Below are positions 6,718 to 13,724 of a stretch of DNA of 13,771 bases, in pieces. Within the stretch, counting starts at the first letter, position 1, and each line of letters starts with the position of its first letter. Position numbers and translations under genes: made by a program. This DNA comes from Thermoflexia bacterium (GTDB lineage: Bacteria; Chloroflexota; Anaerolineae; B4-G1; SLSP01). The notes below the pieces were generated by a model. The model searched no databases. It was not told the DNA's origin and worked only from the letters and a program-made list of their open reading frames with translations. The stretch is taken from the NCBI GenBank assembly GCA_030605705.1, contig JAUWHU010000458.1, positions 1 through 13,771 on the forward strand, in the 5' to 3' direction.

Positions 6718-8640
6718 ATGCCTAAAATCTCGACGGCTCACAAATCTGCCCTGATCGTGACGGGAGTCTCAATAGTACTCACGGCGCTTGGCTACGGCAG
6801 CGCGGTGCATTTGCCGTTCTACTCGGATGACCTGCTGCAGGTGCCGTGGGTTGAGGCGACACCCTTACTCCACTTCTGGCGCCAGGTGGGGCCGTACGGC
6901 GATTATCGTCCCTTGCACTTCACGCTCTGGTGGCTCCTCTACTTGTTGACCGGGATGCTGTCCCCCGCCCCTCTCCATCTCCTTAACCTGGCGGGGCACG
7001 CTCTGTGTGGGACGTTGGTGGGCCGGCTGGTGCTCCGCCGGGACCAGCGACAGTGGTTCACAGCGTCACTCGTCACCGCCGTGTTCATCCTTTTCCCCCT
7101 GACCTTCGACGCCGTGTTATGGGTCAGCTCCTTCTCATATCCCCTGACCACGGCCCTGTCGTTAGGGGCGTTGTTGACCTACCTGCGCGCGCGGGAGCAG
7201 GAGAGCAACCGGCTCCATCTCCTGGCCCTCCTTCTGACCGCATTGGCGGGTCTCGCCTACGAGGGGGGCGTGGTCGCCGGGGCAGCCATTGTCTGGGCGG
7301 AACTCACTCTGCGCAAGCGACCGTTTTCGCGCTGGGCAATCGGCCAGCTGCTGGCCTCGCTGGCGCCTCTTTCTCTGGTCTACGTGAACTCCTCGACCAC
7401 CTCTCTGGAATTCATCACGGGACAGGCTCTCGTTTCCAATGCCGCGATGGCGCTGCAAGGCCTGGCCTTCCCCCTCGCGCCGCTGGCGATTTGGGGCAAG
7501 CTGGGTGTTGTCCCCATCCGGCTGATGGCGGCCCTGGGCTTGTTGACGCTGTTAGGATTGGCGTATCTTGCTCACCGACAGCCGGGGCAATTTCGTTGGT
7601 TCCTGTGGGGAGCGGGCTGGTGGCTGCTGTGGAGTCTCATCCCGCTGACCACGCAACCCTTCAATTGGCTGCGAGACCCCGCCCGCGTCTTCTATCCCGG
7701 CACGGTGGGCGTGGCCTTGCTCTGGGGGAACGCGGTGGCGGGGCAACCCGCGAAGCAGCACCTGCACTCGTGGGTGTCCTCCGCCGGGCGCTGGGGCCTG
7801 CGGCTGGCGCTGAGCCTTGCGCTCCTACTCCCTGCCGGGTGGTTCCTGCATGGCGAAGTCGCGCTTTACCGGCGCACCGGCGATTTTCTGTGGACAGTGA
7901 TACAGGCCGCGCAGGCCAGGCCAGACACTTTGTTCATCAATCTCCCCGGGCGGATCACCTCTGCCGGGCGTTTCTACCCGCTGGGGCATGAGGGGGTGAT
8001 CCCCTTGCCCCCGCCCACCAACGGGGAATTGCTCATCGCCGTACATAACGGCTGGCGTGTTCAGAGTACTGCGCGCTCGGCGGGTATTATCCTTCCCCCA
8101 CAGCCATTCACGCTGGAACTGGCGGATCCCCCGCTAAACACAGAGGATCTGCGCGCGGCGAGTCAGGTCGTCATCGTCGCCTACACGCCTGGTGGTATGA
8201 GTCTGGAGACTGTGGGCGCCATCCTCCCGCCGCAGGAGATCGGACGGGGACTCGCCACCGTGGGGGAGAATCTGTCGCTGCGCGCCGCCAGCTGCGCCTG
8301 GACGGGACCGGAGCAGATCACCGTCAAGACGGAATGGCAAGCGTTGGCCCCCGGTGAGGGGATGCCGACCATCTTCACCCATTGGCTTGGAGCGGATGGC
8401 GCGCTGGTCGCGCAGGCCGATGGGGACCCCCTGCAGGGCCTCTACCCCATCGCCCAATGGCAGGCCGGGGAGGTGGTTCAGGACGTGCGCGTGATTGATG
8501 ACGTGCCGCCGGGGGAAGGCGTGGTGACTTTAGGCGTTTGGGACCCCGCGAGTGGCGAACGTTGGCAGATCACCACCGGTGCGGGCCAGATACTTCCTGT
8601 TGAAGGCTTCCGGTTGAACTGCTGTACCGCTCAAGATTGA
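6718..8640 (+). CDS. Polytopic membrane protein, probable GT-C-type glycosyltransferase
   Basis: The 640-residue protein has roughly ten to twelve hydrophobic segments between residues 10 and 380, then a soluble region to the end. After the first membrane helix comes YSDDLL, with acidic Asp37-Asp38, then DYRPL at 62-66. This pairing of an acidic first-loop motif with a downstream Y-R-P resembles GT-C enzymes that use polyprenyl-phosphate sugars, with catalysis outside the membrane. Residues about 518-637 form a beta-rich domain (TVKTEWQALAPG, HWLGADG, VTLGVWDP) of the type I recall at the C terminus of many Chloroflexota membrane glycosyltransferases. No Shine-Dalgarno sequence is seen before the ATG at 6718; a GTG at 6757 is an alternative. 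The family is likely and the sugar and acceptor are unknown. A function other than transferase remains possible. Confidence 0.7.
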   Translation: MPKISTAHKSALIVTGVSIVLTALGYGSAVHLPFYSDDLLQVPWVEATPLLHFWRQVGPYGDYRPLHFTLWWLLYLLTGMLSPAPLHLLNLAGHALCGTLVGRLVLRRDQRQWFTASLVTAVFILFPLTFDAVLWVSSFSYPLTTALSLGALLTYLRAREQESNRLHLLALLLTALAGLAYEGGVVAGAAIVWAELTLRKRPFSRWAIGQLLASLAPLSLVYVNSSTTSLEFITGQALVSNAAMALQGLAFPLAPLAIWGKLGVVPIRLMAALGLLTLLGLAYLAHRQPGQFRWFLWGAGWWLLWSLIPLTTQPFNWLRDPARVFYPGTVGVALLWGNAVAGQPAKQHLHSWVSSAGRWGLRLALSLALLLPAGWFLHGEVALYRRTGDFLWTVIQAAQARPDTLFINLPGRITSAGRFYPLGHEGVIPLPPPTNGELLIAVHNGWRVQSTARSAGIILPPQPFTLELADPPLNTEDLRAASQVVIVAYTPGGMSLETVGAILPPQEIGRGLATVGENLSLRAASCAWTGPEQITVKTEWQALAPGEGMPTIFTHWLGADGALVAQADGDPLQGLYPIAQWQAGEVVQDVRVIDDVPPGEGVVTLGVWDPASGERWQITTGAGQILPVEGFRLNCCTAQD

Positions 8641-8665
8641 CTTTCTAACTAATTTTTGCTATATT
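8637..8665 (+). promoter_or_regulatory. Sigma-70-like promoter for the LysW-like gene
   Basis: TTGACT (8637-8642), an exact 17-base spacer, then TATATT (8660-8665). The -35 box overlaps the TGA stop of the preceding gene. Initiation is expected near 8672, about 30 bases before the ATG at 8702. The AGAGG at 8692-8696 is a plausible ribosome binding site. Confidence 0.7.
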
Positions 8666-8676
8666 GTAGTTAGAAA
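8642..8676. promoter_or_regulatory. Perfect inverted repeat flanking the -10 box (candidate operator)
   Basis: TTTCTAACTA (8642-8651) and TAGTTAGAAA (8667-8676) are exact reverse complements separated by 15 bases. The -10 box lies in the spacer and the right arm covers the expected start site. This geometry suits a dimeric repressor. It could instead be a weak, AT-rich terminator hairpin for the upstream gene. Confidence 0.6.
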
Positions 8677-8701
8677 ACGCCAGTGTTAGCGAGAGGCGAG
8701 A

Positions 8702-8911
8702 ATGGCTCATTGCCCTGAATGTGATGCGAGGTTGCAGTTACCTGTGGATCTGGAACTATGGGAGCATATCTATTGCCCGATATGTGAGGCTGAGCTAGAG
8801 GTCATAGGGCTGAATCCTCTGGAGTTGGAAGTGATGTACGATTTAGATGAACCCTTAGAGCTAGACCTCACTGGTGCAGAGCCGGATTGGGATAAGGATA
8901 ACTGCTCGTAG
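8702..8911 (+). CDS. LysW-like mini zinc-ribbon protein with noncanonical C terminus
   Basis: The 69-residue acidic protein has CPEC at 4-7 and CPIC at 25-28, a four-Cys zinc ribbon. The layout (CPEC, LELWE, CPIC, AELEVIGLNPLELE) matches LysW/ArgW, the amino-group carrier proteins of lysine and arginine biosynthesis. True LysW ends in EDWGE, and the terminal Glu carries the substrate; here the end reads EPDWDKDNCS, so that residue is not present at the terminus. The last codons and stop (TGC TCG TAG) lie inside the left arm of a palindromic repeat starting at 8902, so the tail may have been altered by its insertion. No lysine or arginine biosynthesis gene is nearby. It has its own promoter. 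The zinc ribbon is secure, but a carrier role is doubtful. Confidence 0.8.
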   Translation: MAHCPECDARLQLPVDLELWEHIYCPICEAELEVIGLNPLELEVMYDLDEPLELDLTGAEPDWDKDNCS

Positions 8912-8979
8912 TAGGCACTTCAGTGCTGTAAATCACGGCGATGAATCGCCTACTACAAACGTGCGCCTACTACGAGCAG
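8902..8979. repeat. Compound palindromic element at a convergent gene junction
   Basis: The outer arms CTGCTCGTAGTAGGC (8902-8916) and GCCTACTACGAGCAG (8965-8979) are perfect 15-bp complements. Inside are two more hairpins: GCACT-TC-AGTGC (8915-8926) and GGCGAT-GA-ATCGCC (8937-8950). GCCTACTAC occurs twice (8948-8956 and 8965-8973), so the left arm has two possible partners. It lies between the stops of the LysW-like gene and the minus-strand LysM gene, and could work as a bidirectional terminator. The structure resembles a mobile REP-like or MITE-like palindrome. Confidence 0.8.
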
Positions 8980-8985
8980 ACTCTC

Positions 8986-10557
8986 TCACCCGGCGCGGCG
9001 GGAAACGAAGAAATATCCGGCTACCACAATCGCCAACACCAGGACAATGATCCCGCTGATGTTGCCCAGGGAAGAGAAAAAGTTACCGCCCGGTTCATCA
9101 TTCCCGCCGGGGACTTCTGTGGCCGTGGGAGACGGCTCGGTGGGGGGCGCGGCAGAATCGCCGCCATGCATGGCTCCCAGAGCGAGCGAGGCTACCTGAC
9201 CCGCACCCAACACAATATCCCATTCCGCTGGCCCGGTGAGCTGGTACCCTGCCGGAGGCGACTGGCGCAGCAGGTAGCTCCCCGGCGGAAGCTCCTGGAA
9301 ACAGAACGGCTCGCTCAGTCCATCGGTAGTGTAAGCACGGGCTGACCCGGTGACGCTGATCAACGTCAGTGTAGCGCCGGGCAGCAGCTCCTCGGATGCG
9401 GTCTGGCGAACCATATCTCCATTCTGATCATTGTAGACCAACATGCAGAGAGAAGCCACATTGACCGGCGTGAGAGTGAGCGTGGGCGTCAGGGTGAGCG
9501 TGGGGGTGAGTGGCTGCGGCTCTGTAGTCGGGATAGGCGTGCTGAGCGTGCCCACAGAAATGACGAGCTCTTGCCCCACTGCAATCATGTTATTGGCGCC
9601 TATAGACCCGGCGTTCAGCCGCCGCAAATCCTCGATATCCACACCGTACTGATAAGCGATACCGGACAGTGTGTCGCCCGCCGCGACGACGTGAACTACA
9701 GCGCCGTCGGGCCTGGGAGTCGAGGTGGCGCGGGGCGGGGGAGGCGCCTCGGAAGTCGGCGGGGGCGGCGCCACGGTGGGCGTGGCTTCCCCCACCATGA
9801 CCAGCGAGGCGTCATCAATGTAAACATCGTTGGCAATGCGGGGCCAGGTATCAGTCCAATCAACTCGCGAGTAGGTGAAGACTGTGACTGTGTCGGATTG
9901 CGCCGTCGCCTCTACCCAGAAGGCGGTCCAGGTATCGTAACTCTCAAATTCACCGGACCAGACTACCGTGCCCGCCCACGCATTGGTGCCACCGGTGGGG
10001 TCAATGCCCACCTTAGTATGCATGGGAGCCGGCTGGTTCGAGTTGGGTGTGGTAGGGCAATTGTTCCAGCCTCCTTCAGGTAAGCAGGACCAGGTATGCA
10101 TGTAAACCTGAAAACGCAGCTGGCTGCCCACGGTGATTCCACTGACCTGCTGGTACAGCCCCGCTTCGTGCTGACGATTCCAGGTGAAGTACTTCTGGGA
10201 AAGTTGCCCGCCGTGGACGCGGTAAGCATACTCGGCGGAGCTCATACCGCGAAACTCCGGTCGCCCCCAATAACAGCCGGTATTGGGATCATCATAGCAG
10301 TACTCAGGCTTGGTGACATAGTCGGGAGGCTTGTCCAAATAGAAAGCTCGCCATCCCGGCGCGATCTGAACTTCTGGGATACCGTCCTGGAAAGGCCAGG
10401 CTTCTCCCACTCCTCCTTGCTCGAAATCGCCATTGACCAGGAGATTGGGGCCGGTTTCCTGGGCCTGCGCCGTTCGCAACCCCGCCAGGGGCAGGGCCAG
10501 CAAGGTTGCCAGGATCCCCAGCAGAGCAAAAATCGCTAAGCGTTTATTTGACATCAT
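8986..10557 (-). CDS. LysM / SdrD-SpaA-like surface protein with C-terminal membrane anchor (second gene of operon)
   Basis: The protein has 523 residues from the ATG at 10557, preferred because AGAGGA lies 9 bases upstream; a TTG at 10566 is too close to that site. The signal peptide ends near AQA (32). Residues about 37-255 form a beta-sandwich (NLLVNGDFEQ...YIDDASLVMVG), like CBM4/9-type carbohydrate-binding folds. A Pro/Thr linker leads to a LysM domain (about 287-335, HVVAAGDTLSGIAYQYG), which typically binds peptidoglycan or chitin-type glycans. A period-18 LTPTLT linker and an SdrD/SpaA-like domain (367-463, YNDQNGD) follow. A single membrane helix (about 500-518) with tail SRRAG anchors the protein, facing outward. 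No LPXTG is present. It follows its paralog by 18 bases and shares all domains with it. No enzyme motif is seen; a structural or adhesive role is inferred. Confidence 0.9.
   Translation of the reverse strand: MMSNKRLAIFALLGILATLLALPLAGLRTAQAQETGPNLLVNGDFEQGGVGEAWPFQDGIPEVQIAPGWRAFYLDKPPDYVTKPEYCYDDPNTGCYWGRPEFRGMSSAEYAYRVHGGQLSQKYFTWNRQHEAGLYQQVSGITVGSQLRFQVYMHTWSCLPEGGWNNCPTTPNSNQPAPMHTKVGIDPTGGTNAWAGTVVWSGEFESYDTWTAFWVEATAQSDTVTVFTYSRVDWTDTWPRIANDVYIDDASLVMVGEATPTVAPPPPTSEAPPPPRATSTPRPDGAVVHVVAAGDTLSGIAYQYGVDIEDLRRLNAGSIGANNMIAVGQELVISVGTLSTPIPTTEPQPLTPTLTLTPTLTLTPVNVASLCMLVYNDQNGDMVRQTASEELLPGATLTLISVTGSARAYTTDGLSEPFCFQELPPGSYLLRQSPPAGYQLTGPAEWDIVLGAGQVASLALGAMHGGDSAAPPTEPSPTATEVPGGNDEPGGNFFSSLGNISGIIVLVLAIVVAGYFFVSRRAG
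9470..9511. repeat. 18-bp coding minisatellite in the LysM gene linker
   Basis: Two adjacent 18-base units, GTGAGCGTGGGCGTCAGG (9476-9493) and GTGAGCGTGGGGGTGAGT (9494-9511), with a partial unit before them, encode the Thr-Leu-Thr-Pro linker between the LysM and SdrD/SpaA-like domains. The paralog has a Thr/Pro/Glu linker here without this repeat. Confidence 0.7.
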
Positions 10558-10575
10558 CTGTGCCAATCCTCTTTG

Positions 10576-12033
10576 CTACCGACGCCGCGAGGCGATGAAT
10601 AGTCCCGCAACCACCAGGGCCAGAAGTAGGACGATGCCCCCGCTGACGCGGATGACGACGTTCAGAACGTCCGTGATAGTGGAGCCATCGGTCACAGGCT
10701 CTTCGGTTTCCGAATCATCTGCGGGCGCCGTCGTACCGTCGCCGCCCTCGGTCTCCCGGACGTATCCTATGTCCCGTGAGTAAATCTGCCCGGTGCTCAA
10801 GATCACGCCCCACTCGCCCGCCCCACTGGCCTGGTATCCTGCCGGCGGGGTCTGGCGGAGGACGTAATCTCCCGCCGGGAGATTCTCGAAACAATAGGGT
10901 TCGCTGACGCCGTCGGTGGTGTAGGTCCCCGCAGTGCCATTCGTGCCGACGAGGGTGATCGTGGCGTTGGGAAGCAGTTCCTCAGAATCAATCTGGCGCG
11001 CGTCGTCGCCGTTGCGATCGTGGTAGGCGCTGATGCAGAAGCTCGCCAGCCCTTCCGTCGCGGTGCTTTCCGTGGGTTCCGCTGTCGGTTGCTCCTCTGT
11101 GGGAACCGGCGTAGGCTCGGTGGTCAGCGGCGTGCCGGAGATCACGATCTCCTGGCCGATATACAACATGTCGTTTGCGCCTAATGACCCGGCGTTCATA
11201 CTCCGCAGATCTTCGATATCCACGTCGTACTGGAAAGCGATGCCGTACAGCGTGTCGCCCGACTCGACGATGTGAACCACAGCGCCATCGGGCCTGGGGG
11301 TTGAGGTGGCACGCGGCGTGGGTGGAACCGCCGATGTGGCTGTCGGTACCGGCGTTGGCGTGGCGGCCGGCTGGACGATCTCCAACGTCGCATTGTCCCA
11401 CCAGGTATCCATGTGCGCCAACGCGACTACCAGCCGGTACTGGCTGGAGACGTACACCGAGACCTTGCCGCTGGCTCCCGCCGTCGCCTCGACGGAGATG
11501 GTCTGCCAGCTGTCCTGCCCGTCATTCGTGGCTGACCAGATGACGCCCTCGTACCAGAGGCCCCGGCCCTCCGGATCAATCCCCACCATCATGCGGGGCT
11601 TCCAATCCGTGTAGGACGGTCCGGGAGGCTGTTCGTTGCTGGCGCGCGAGTAGCCGGAGACCGTAAACTTGACCTTCGAGCCGGGTGACACCGCGACGGT
11701 CTGGTGGACGCCGGCGTGCCAGGTGATGTACTGCGCGCCGACGTGCTGAGAGTAGCCGCCGCCTGTCAGGCCATAGTTGTTAGCATCTACCTCCTCGGAC
11801 CAGGCGGGTTGGCAGACGAAATCCCAATCTGAGGGTTTGGTGTTACAAAGCTCGCCGCTATCCTCGTACCAGGACGACCAGCCGTTGGCTACGCCGTTGG
11901 TATACGGCGGCTCAAAGTTGGGGTTGGTCAGGAGATTTTGTGATTGCGCGTGCAGGGAAGTGCTGGGAATCCCCGCTAATATGGTAGTGACCAGTAACAA
12001 AACTAAGATAGAACCTACAATTTGCTTATTCAT
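10576..12033 (-). CDS. LysM / SdrD-SpaA-like surface protein with C-terminal membrane anchor (first gene of operon)
   Basis: The 485-residue protein has a signal peptide ending near LHA (29). A beta-sandwich (about 32-220, NLLTNPNFEPP...WWDNATLEIVQ) resembles carbohydrate-binding jelly rolls. A Pro/Thr linker leads to LysM (about 252-300, HIVESGDTLYGIAFQYD), and a Thr/Pro/Glu linker to an SdrD/SpaA-like domain (about 329-422, YHDRNGDDARQIDSEELLP, with an Asp/Asn cluster that could bind calcium). One membrane helix (about 464-482) ends in SRRR. The next gene is a full-length paralog; PRATSTPRPDGAVVH is identical in both. The ATG at 12033 has AAGGAAGTGAAG upstream and a promoter some 55 bases further up. 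Like its partner it should sit in the membrane and reach into the wall. No catalytic motif is seen, and the role is inferred to be wall or glycan binding. Confidence 0.9.
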   Translation of the reverse strand: MNKQIVGSILVLLLVTTILAGIPSTSLHAQSQNLLTNPNFEPPYTNGVANGWSSWYEDSGELCNTKPSDWDFVCQPAWSEEVDANNYGLTGGGYSQHVGAQYITWHAGVHQTVAVSPGSKVKFTVSGYSRASNEQPPGPSYTDWKPRMMVGIDPEGRGLWYEGVIWSATNDGQDSWQTISVEATAGASGKVSVYVSSQYRLVVALAHMDTWWDNATLEIVQPAATPTPVPTATSAVPPTPRATSTPRPDGAVVHIVESGDTLYGIAFQYDVDIEDLRSMNAGSLGANDMLYIGQEIVISGTPLTTEPTPVPTEEQPTAEPTESTATEGLASFCISAYHDRNGDDARQIDSEELLPNATITLVGTNGTAGTYTTDGVSEPYCFENLPAGDYVLRQTPPAGYQASGAGEWGVILSTGQIYSRDIGYVRETEGGDGTTAPADDSETEEPVTDGSTITDVLNVVIRVSGGIVLLLALVVAGLFIASRRR

Positions 12034-12087
12034 CGCAACTTCACTTCCTTAAATCTTAGGTTGATATGATACGAACACAGTATTGAA

Positions 12088-12115
12088 ATTGTAACATAAG
12101 CCAGTTGTGCGTCAA
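12088..12115 (-). promoter_or_regulatory. Sigma-70-like promoter of the LysM operon
   Basis: On the minus strand, TTGACG (12115-12110), 16 bases, then TACAAT (12093-12088). Initiation near 12080 would give a leader of about 47 bases before the ATG at 12033. The region is AT-rich compared with the genes around it. Confidence 0.65.
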
Positions 12116-12218
12116 CTTCCCGCCTCGCGGCAAGGCACTACAGCGGGCCTGGGGGATGTTGCGGGGGGAAAGTTAGTACTTTACCAATGAAGTTCTTGTA
12201 CATTGAGCAAGAATATTC

Positions 12219-12276
12219 TGCCACAAATTTCACGAATTAACACGAAAAAGAGAAAAAATTAGTGAAATTCGTGGCA
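12219..12276. repeat. Imperfect palindrome with 20-bp arms downstream of asnS
   Basis: The left arm starts TGCCACAAATTTCAC (12219) and the right arm ends GTGAAATTCGTGGCA (12276). The arms pair at 18 of 20 positions around an A-rich 18-base loop. The CCACGAATTTCACGAATT type of sequence is one I recall as a dispersed palindrome in several bacterial phyla. It lies in the gap between asnS and the LysM operon promoter. The rest of that gap (12116-12218) shows no gene. Confidence 0.65.
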
Positions 12277-12298
12277 AAAAGCCTCTTGATTTTGGCTT
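12276..12298 (-). terminator. Likely intrinsic terminator of asnS
   Basis: On the minus strand, AAGCC, a 10-base loop, GGCTT, then a T run lie 7 bases after the asnS stop codon. The stem is only 5 bp, so it is modest alone; the larger palindrome just beyond may assist. Confidence 0.5.
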
Positions 12299-12305
12299 AT
12301 CCAGG

Positions 12306-13646
12306 TTAGGGGTAAACGCGCTTGAGCGTCCGGGGATAGGGGATTGTCTCACGGATGTGATCAAGGCCGCAGATCCAGGTGACGGTGCGCTCCACCCCCA
12401 GGCCAAAGCCGCTGTGCGGTACGCTGCCGAATTTACGCAGATCAATGTACCAGCGGAATGCCTCTTCCGGTAAGCCATGTTCGTGGATGCGCTGCAGGAG
12501 CAGGTCGGGATCAGAGATGCGCTCGCTGCCGCCGATGATCTCGCCGTACCCCTCGGGAGCCAGGAGATCCACACTCTTGGAGACATCCGGGCGACCGGGC
12601 CAGGGTTCCATGTAGAAGGCCTTCGCCGCTGTAGGATAGCCGTAGACGAAGACCGGCTTAGCGAAACGTTGGGTCAGCTCCGTCTCGTGCGGGGAACCGA
12701 GATCATTCCCCCAGGTGATCTGCAGCTGTTTTTTCAAGGCCGGGTCATCCGTCTCCTCCCGAATCTGCGTGATGATCTCCAACGCTTCGTCGTAGGAGAT
12801 GCGCGGGAAGGGAGGGATGACCTGCTCCAATGCCTGCGTATCCCGGCCTAAGACGGCGAGTTCCGCCGCCCGGTCCCGCAGCACCCGCTGCACGATGTGG
12901 GAGATGAATTGTTCCTCGATTTCCATGAGCTCATCGAGATCACAGAAAGCTGCCTCAGGTTCCACCATCCAGAACTCGGTGAGGTGCCGGCGGGTCTTGG
13001 ACTTTTCCGCGCGGAAGGTCGGCCCGAAGCAGTAGACCTTCCCGAAGGCGAAGATGTTGGCCTCGTTGTAGAGCTGGCCGGTCTGGGCCAGGTACGTCGG
13101 CTCGCCAAAGTAATCCACTTCAAACAGCGTGGTGGTTCCCTCGCCGGCGGCAGGGGTGAGGATGGGCGTATCCATGTGGATGAAACCATGTTCGCCCAGC
13201 CATTCGTGGATAGCAGCGACGATGGTGGCGCGCACGCGCAGGGTCGCCCATTGGTGCTGGGTGCGGATCCAGAGGTGTCGCCGGTCCAGCAGGAAATCCA
13301 CCCCATGTTCCTTTAGGGAGATCGGGTACTCCTCCGCCACGGCCTGTACCACTTCCAGCCCCGTCACGCCGATCTCGTAGCCGCCGGGGATGCCGGGGGC
13401 ACGCTTATCGGCCCGCACCACGCCGCTGATGCGCACCGAGGACTCTTGCGGGATGTGAACCAACGTCTCGAAAATCTCAGGGGGTAGATCTTTCTGGAAG
13501 GCTACGCATTGCACGAAGCCGTATCCATCGCGCACCAGCAAAAAGACAAGTTTCCCTTTGTGCGTGCGGTTATAGACCCATCCCTGGATGGTCACTTCCT
13601 GGCCGATGTACTCGGCTATTTGCTCAACATGAATCACGGGAATCAT
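12306..13646 (-). CDS. asnS: Asparaginyl-tRNA synthetase
   Basis: This cytoplasmic class IIb enzyme joins asparagine to tRNA-Asn using ATP. The protein has 446 residues, close to the usual bacterial length. The N-terminal OB-fold anticodon-binding domain (about 1-105) contains VTIQGWVYNRTHKGKLVFLLVRDG. The catalytic core has class II motif 2 (FRAEKSKTRRHLTEFWMVEPE region) and motif 3 (GFGLGVERTVTWICGL, then IRETIPYPRT). The ending IPYPRT and overall pattern favour AsnRS over AspRS. The ATG at 13646 is chosen because AAGGAGG stands just upstream; an upstream extension to 13721 adds 25 residues unlike the family. It shares strand with the LysM operon but is separated from it by a terminator-like hairpin and that operon's own promoter. 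Confidence 0.96.
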   Translation of the reverse strand: MIPVIHVEQIAEYIGQEVTIQGWVYNRTHKGKLVFLLVRDGYGFVQCVAFQKDLPPEIFETLVHIPQESSVRISGVVRADKRAPGIPGGYEIGVTGLEVVQAVAEEYPISLKEHGVDFLLDRRHLWIRTQHQWATLRVRATIVAAIHEWLGEHGFIHMDTPILTPAAGEGTTTLFEVDYFGEPTYLAQTGQLYNEANIFAFGKVYCFGPTFRAEKSKTRRHLTEFWMVEPEAAFCDLDELMEIEEQFISHIVQRVLRDRAAELAVLGRDTQALEQVIPPFPRISYDEALEIITQIREETDDPALKKQLQITWGNDLGSPHETELTQRFAKPVFVYGYPTAAKAFYMEPWPGRPDVSKSVDLLAPEGYGEIIGGSERISDPDLLLQRIHEHGLPEEAFRWYIDLRKFGSVPHSGFGLGVERTVTWICGLDHIRETIPYPRTLKRVYP

Positions 13647-13724
13647 AGCTCCTCCTTCGCCGGGCCGAAAAATCTCTGGCCTGCCGTAGTAAACGCGCGG
13701 CGCGTCTGTGCAGCGCAACACACC

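Noticed and set aside
6506..6754. 82-codon frame across the tandem repeat
   Set aside because: It consists mainly of translated CATTTGC repeats and overlaps the next gene's start; no protein-like features.
7005..7991. 328-codon open frame in another frame of the GT-C-like gene
   Set aside because: Its composition (Ala, Arg, Pro, Gly) is that of a shifted GC-rich frame. The 640-residue frame has coherent membrane helices and motifs.
8941..9345. Plus-strand open frame opposite the end of the LysM gene
   Set aside because: It starts within the palindrome and runs antisense to a well-supported gene; no recognisable domain.
8986..12033. Sortase-anchored proteins
   Set aside because: No LPXTG-like motif before the C-terminal helices. 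The proteins fit simple membrane anchoring.
13647..13721. N-terminal extension of asnS
   Set aside because: The extra 25 residues do not look like the family's N terminus, while AAGGAGG stands directly before the ATG at 13646.
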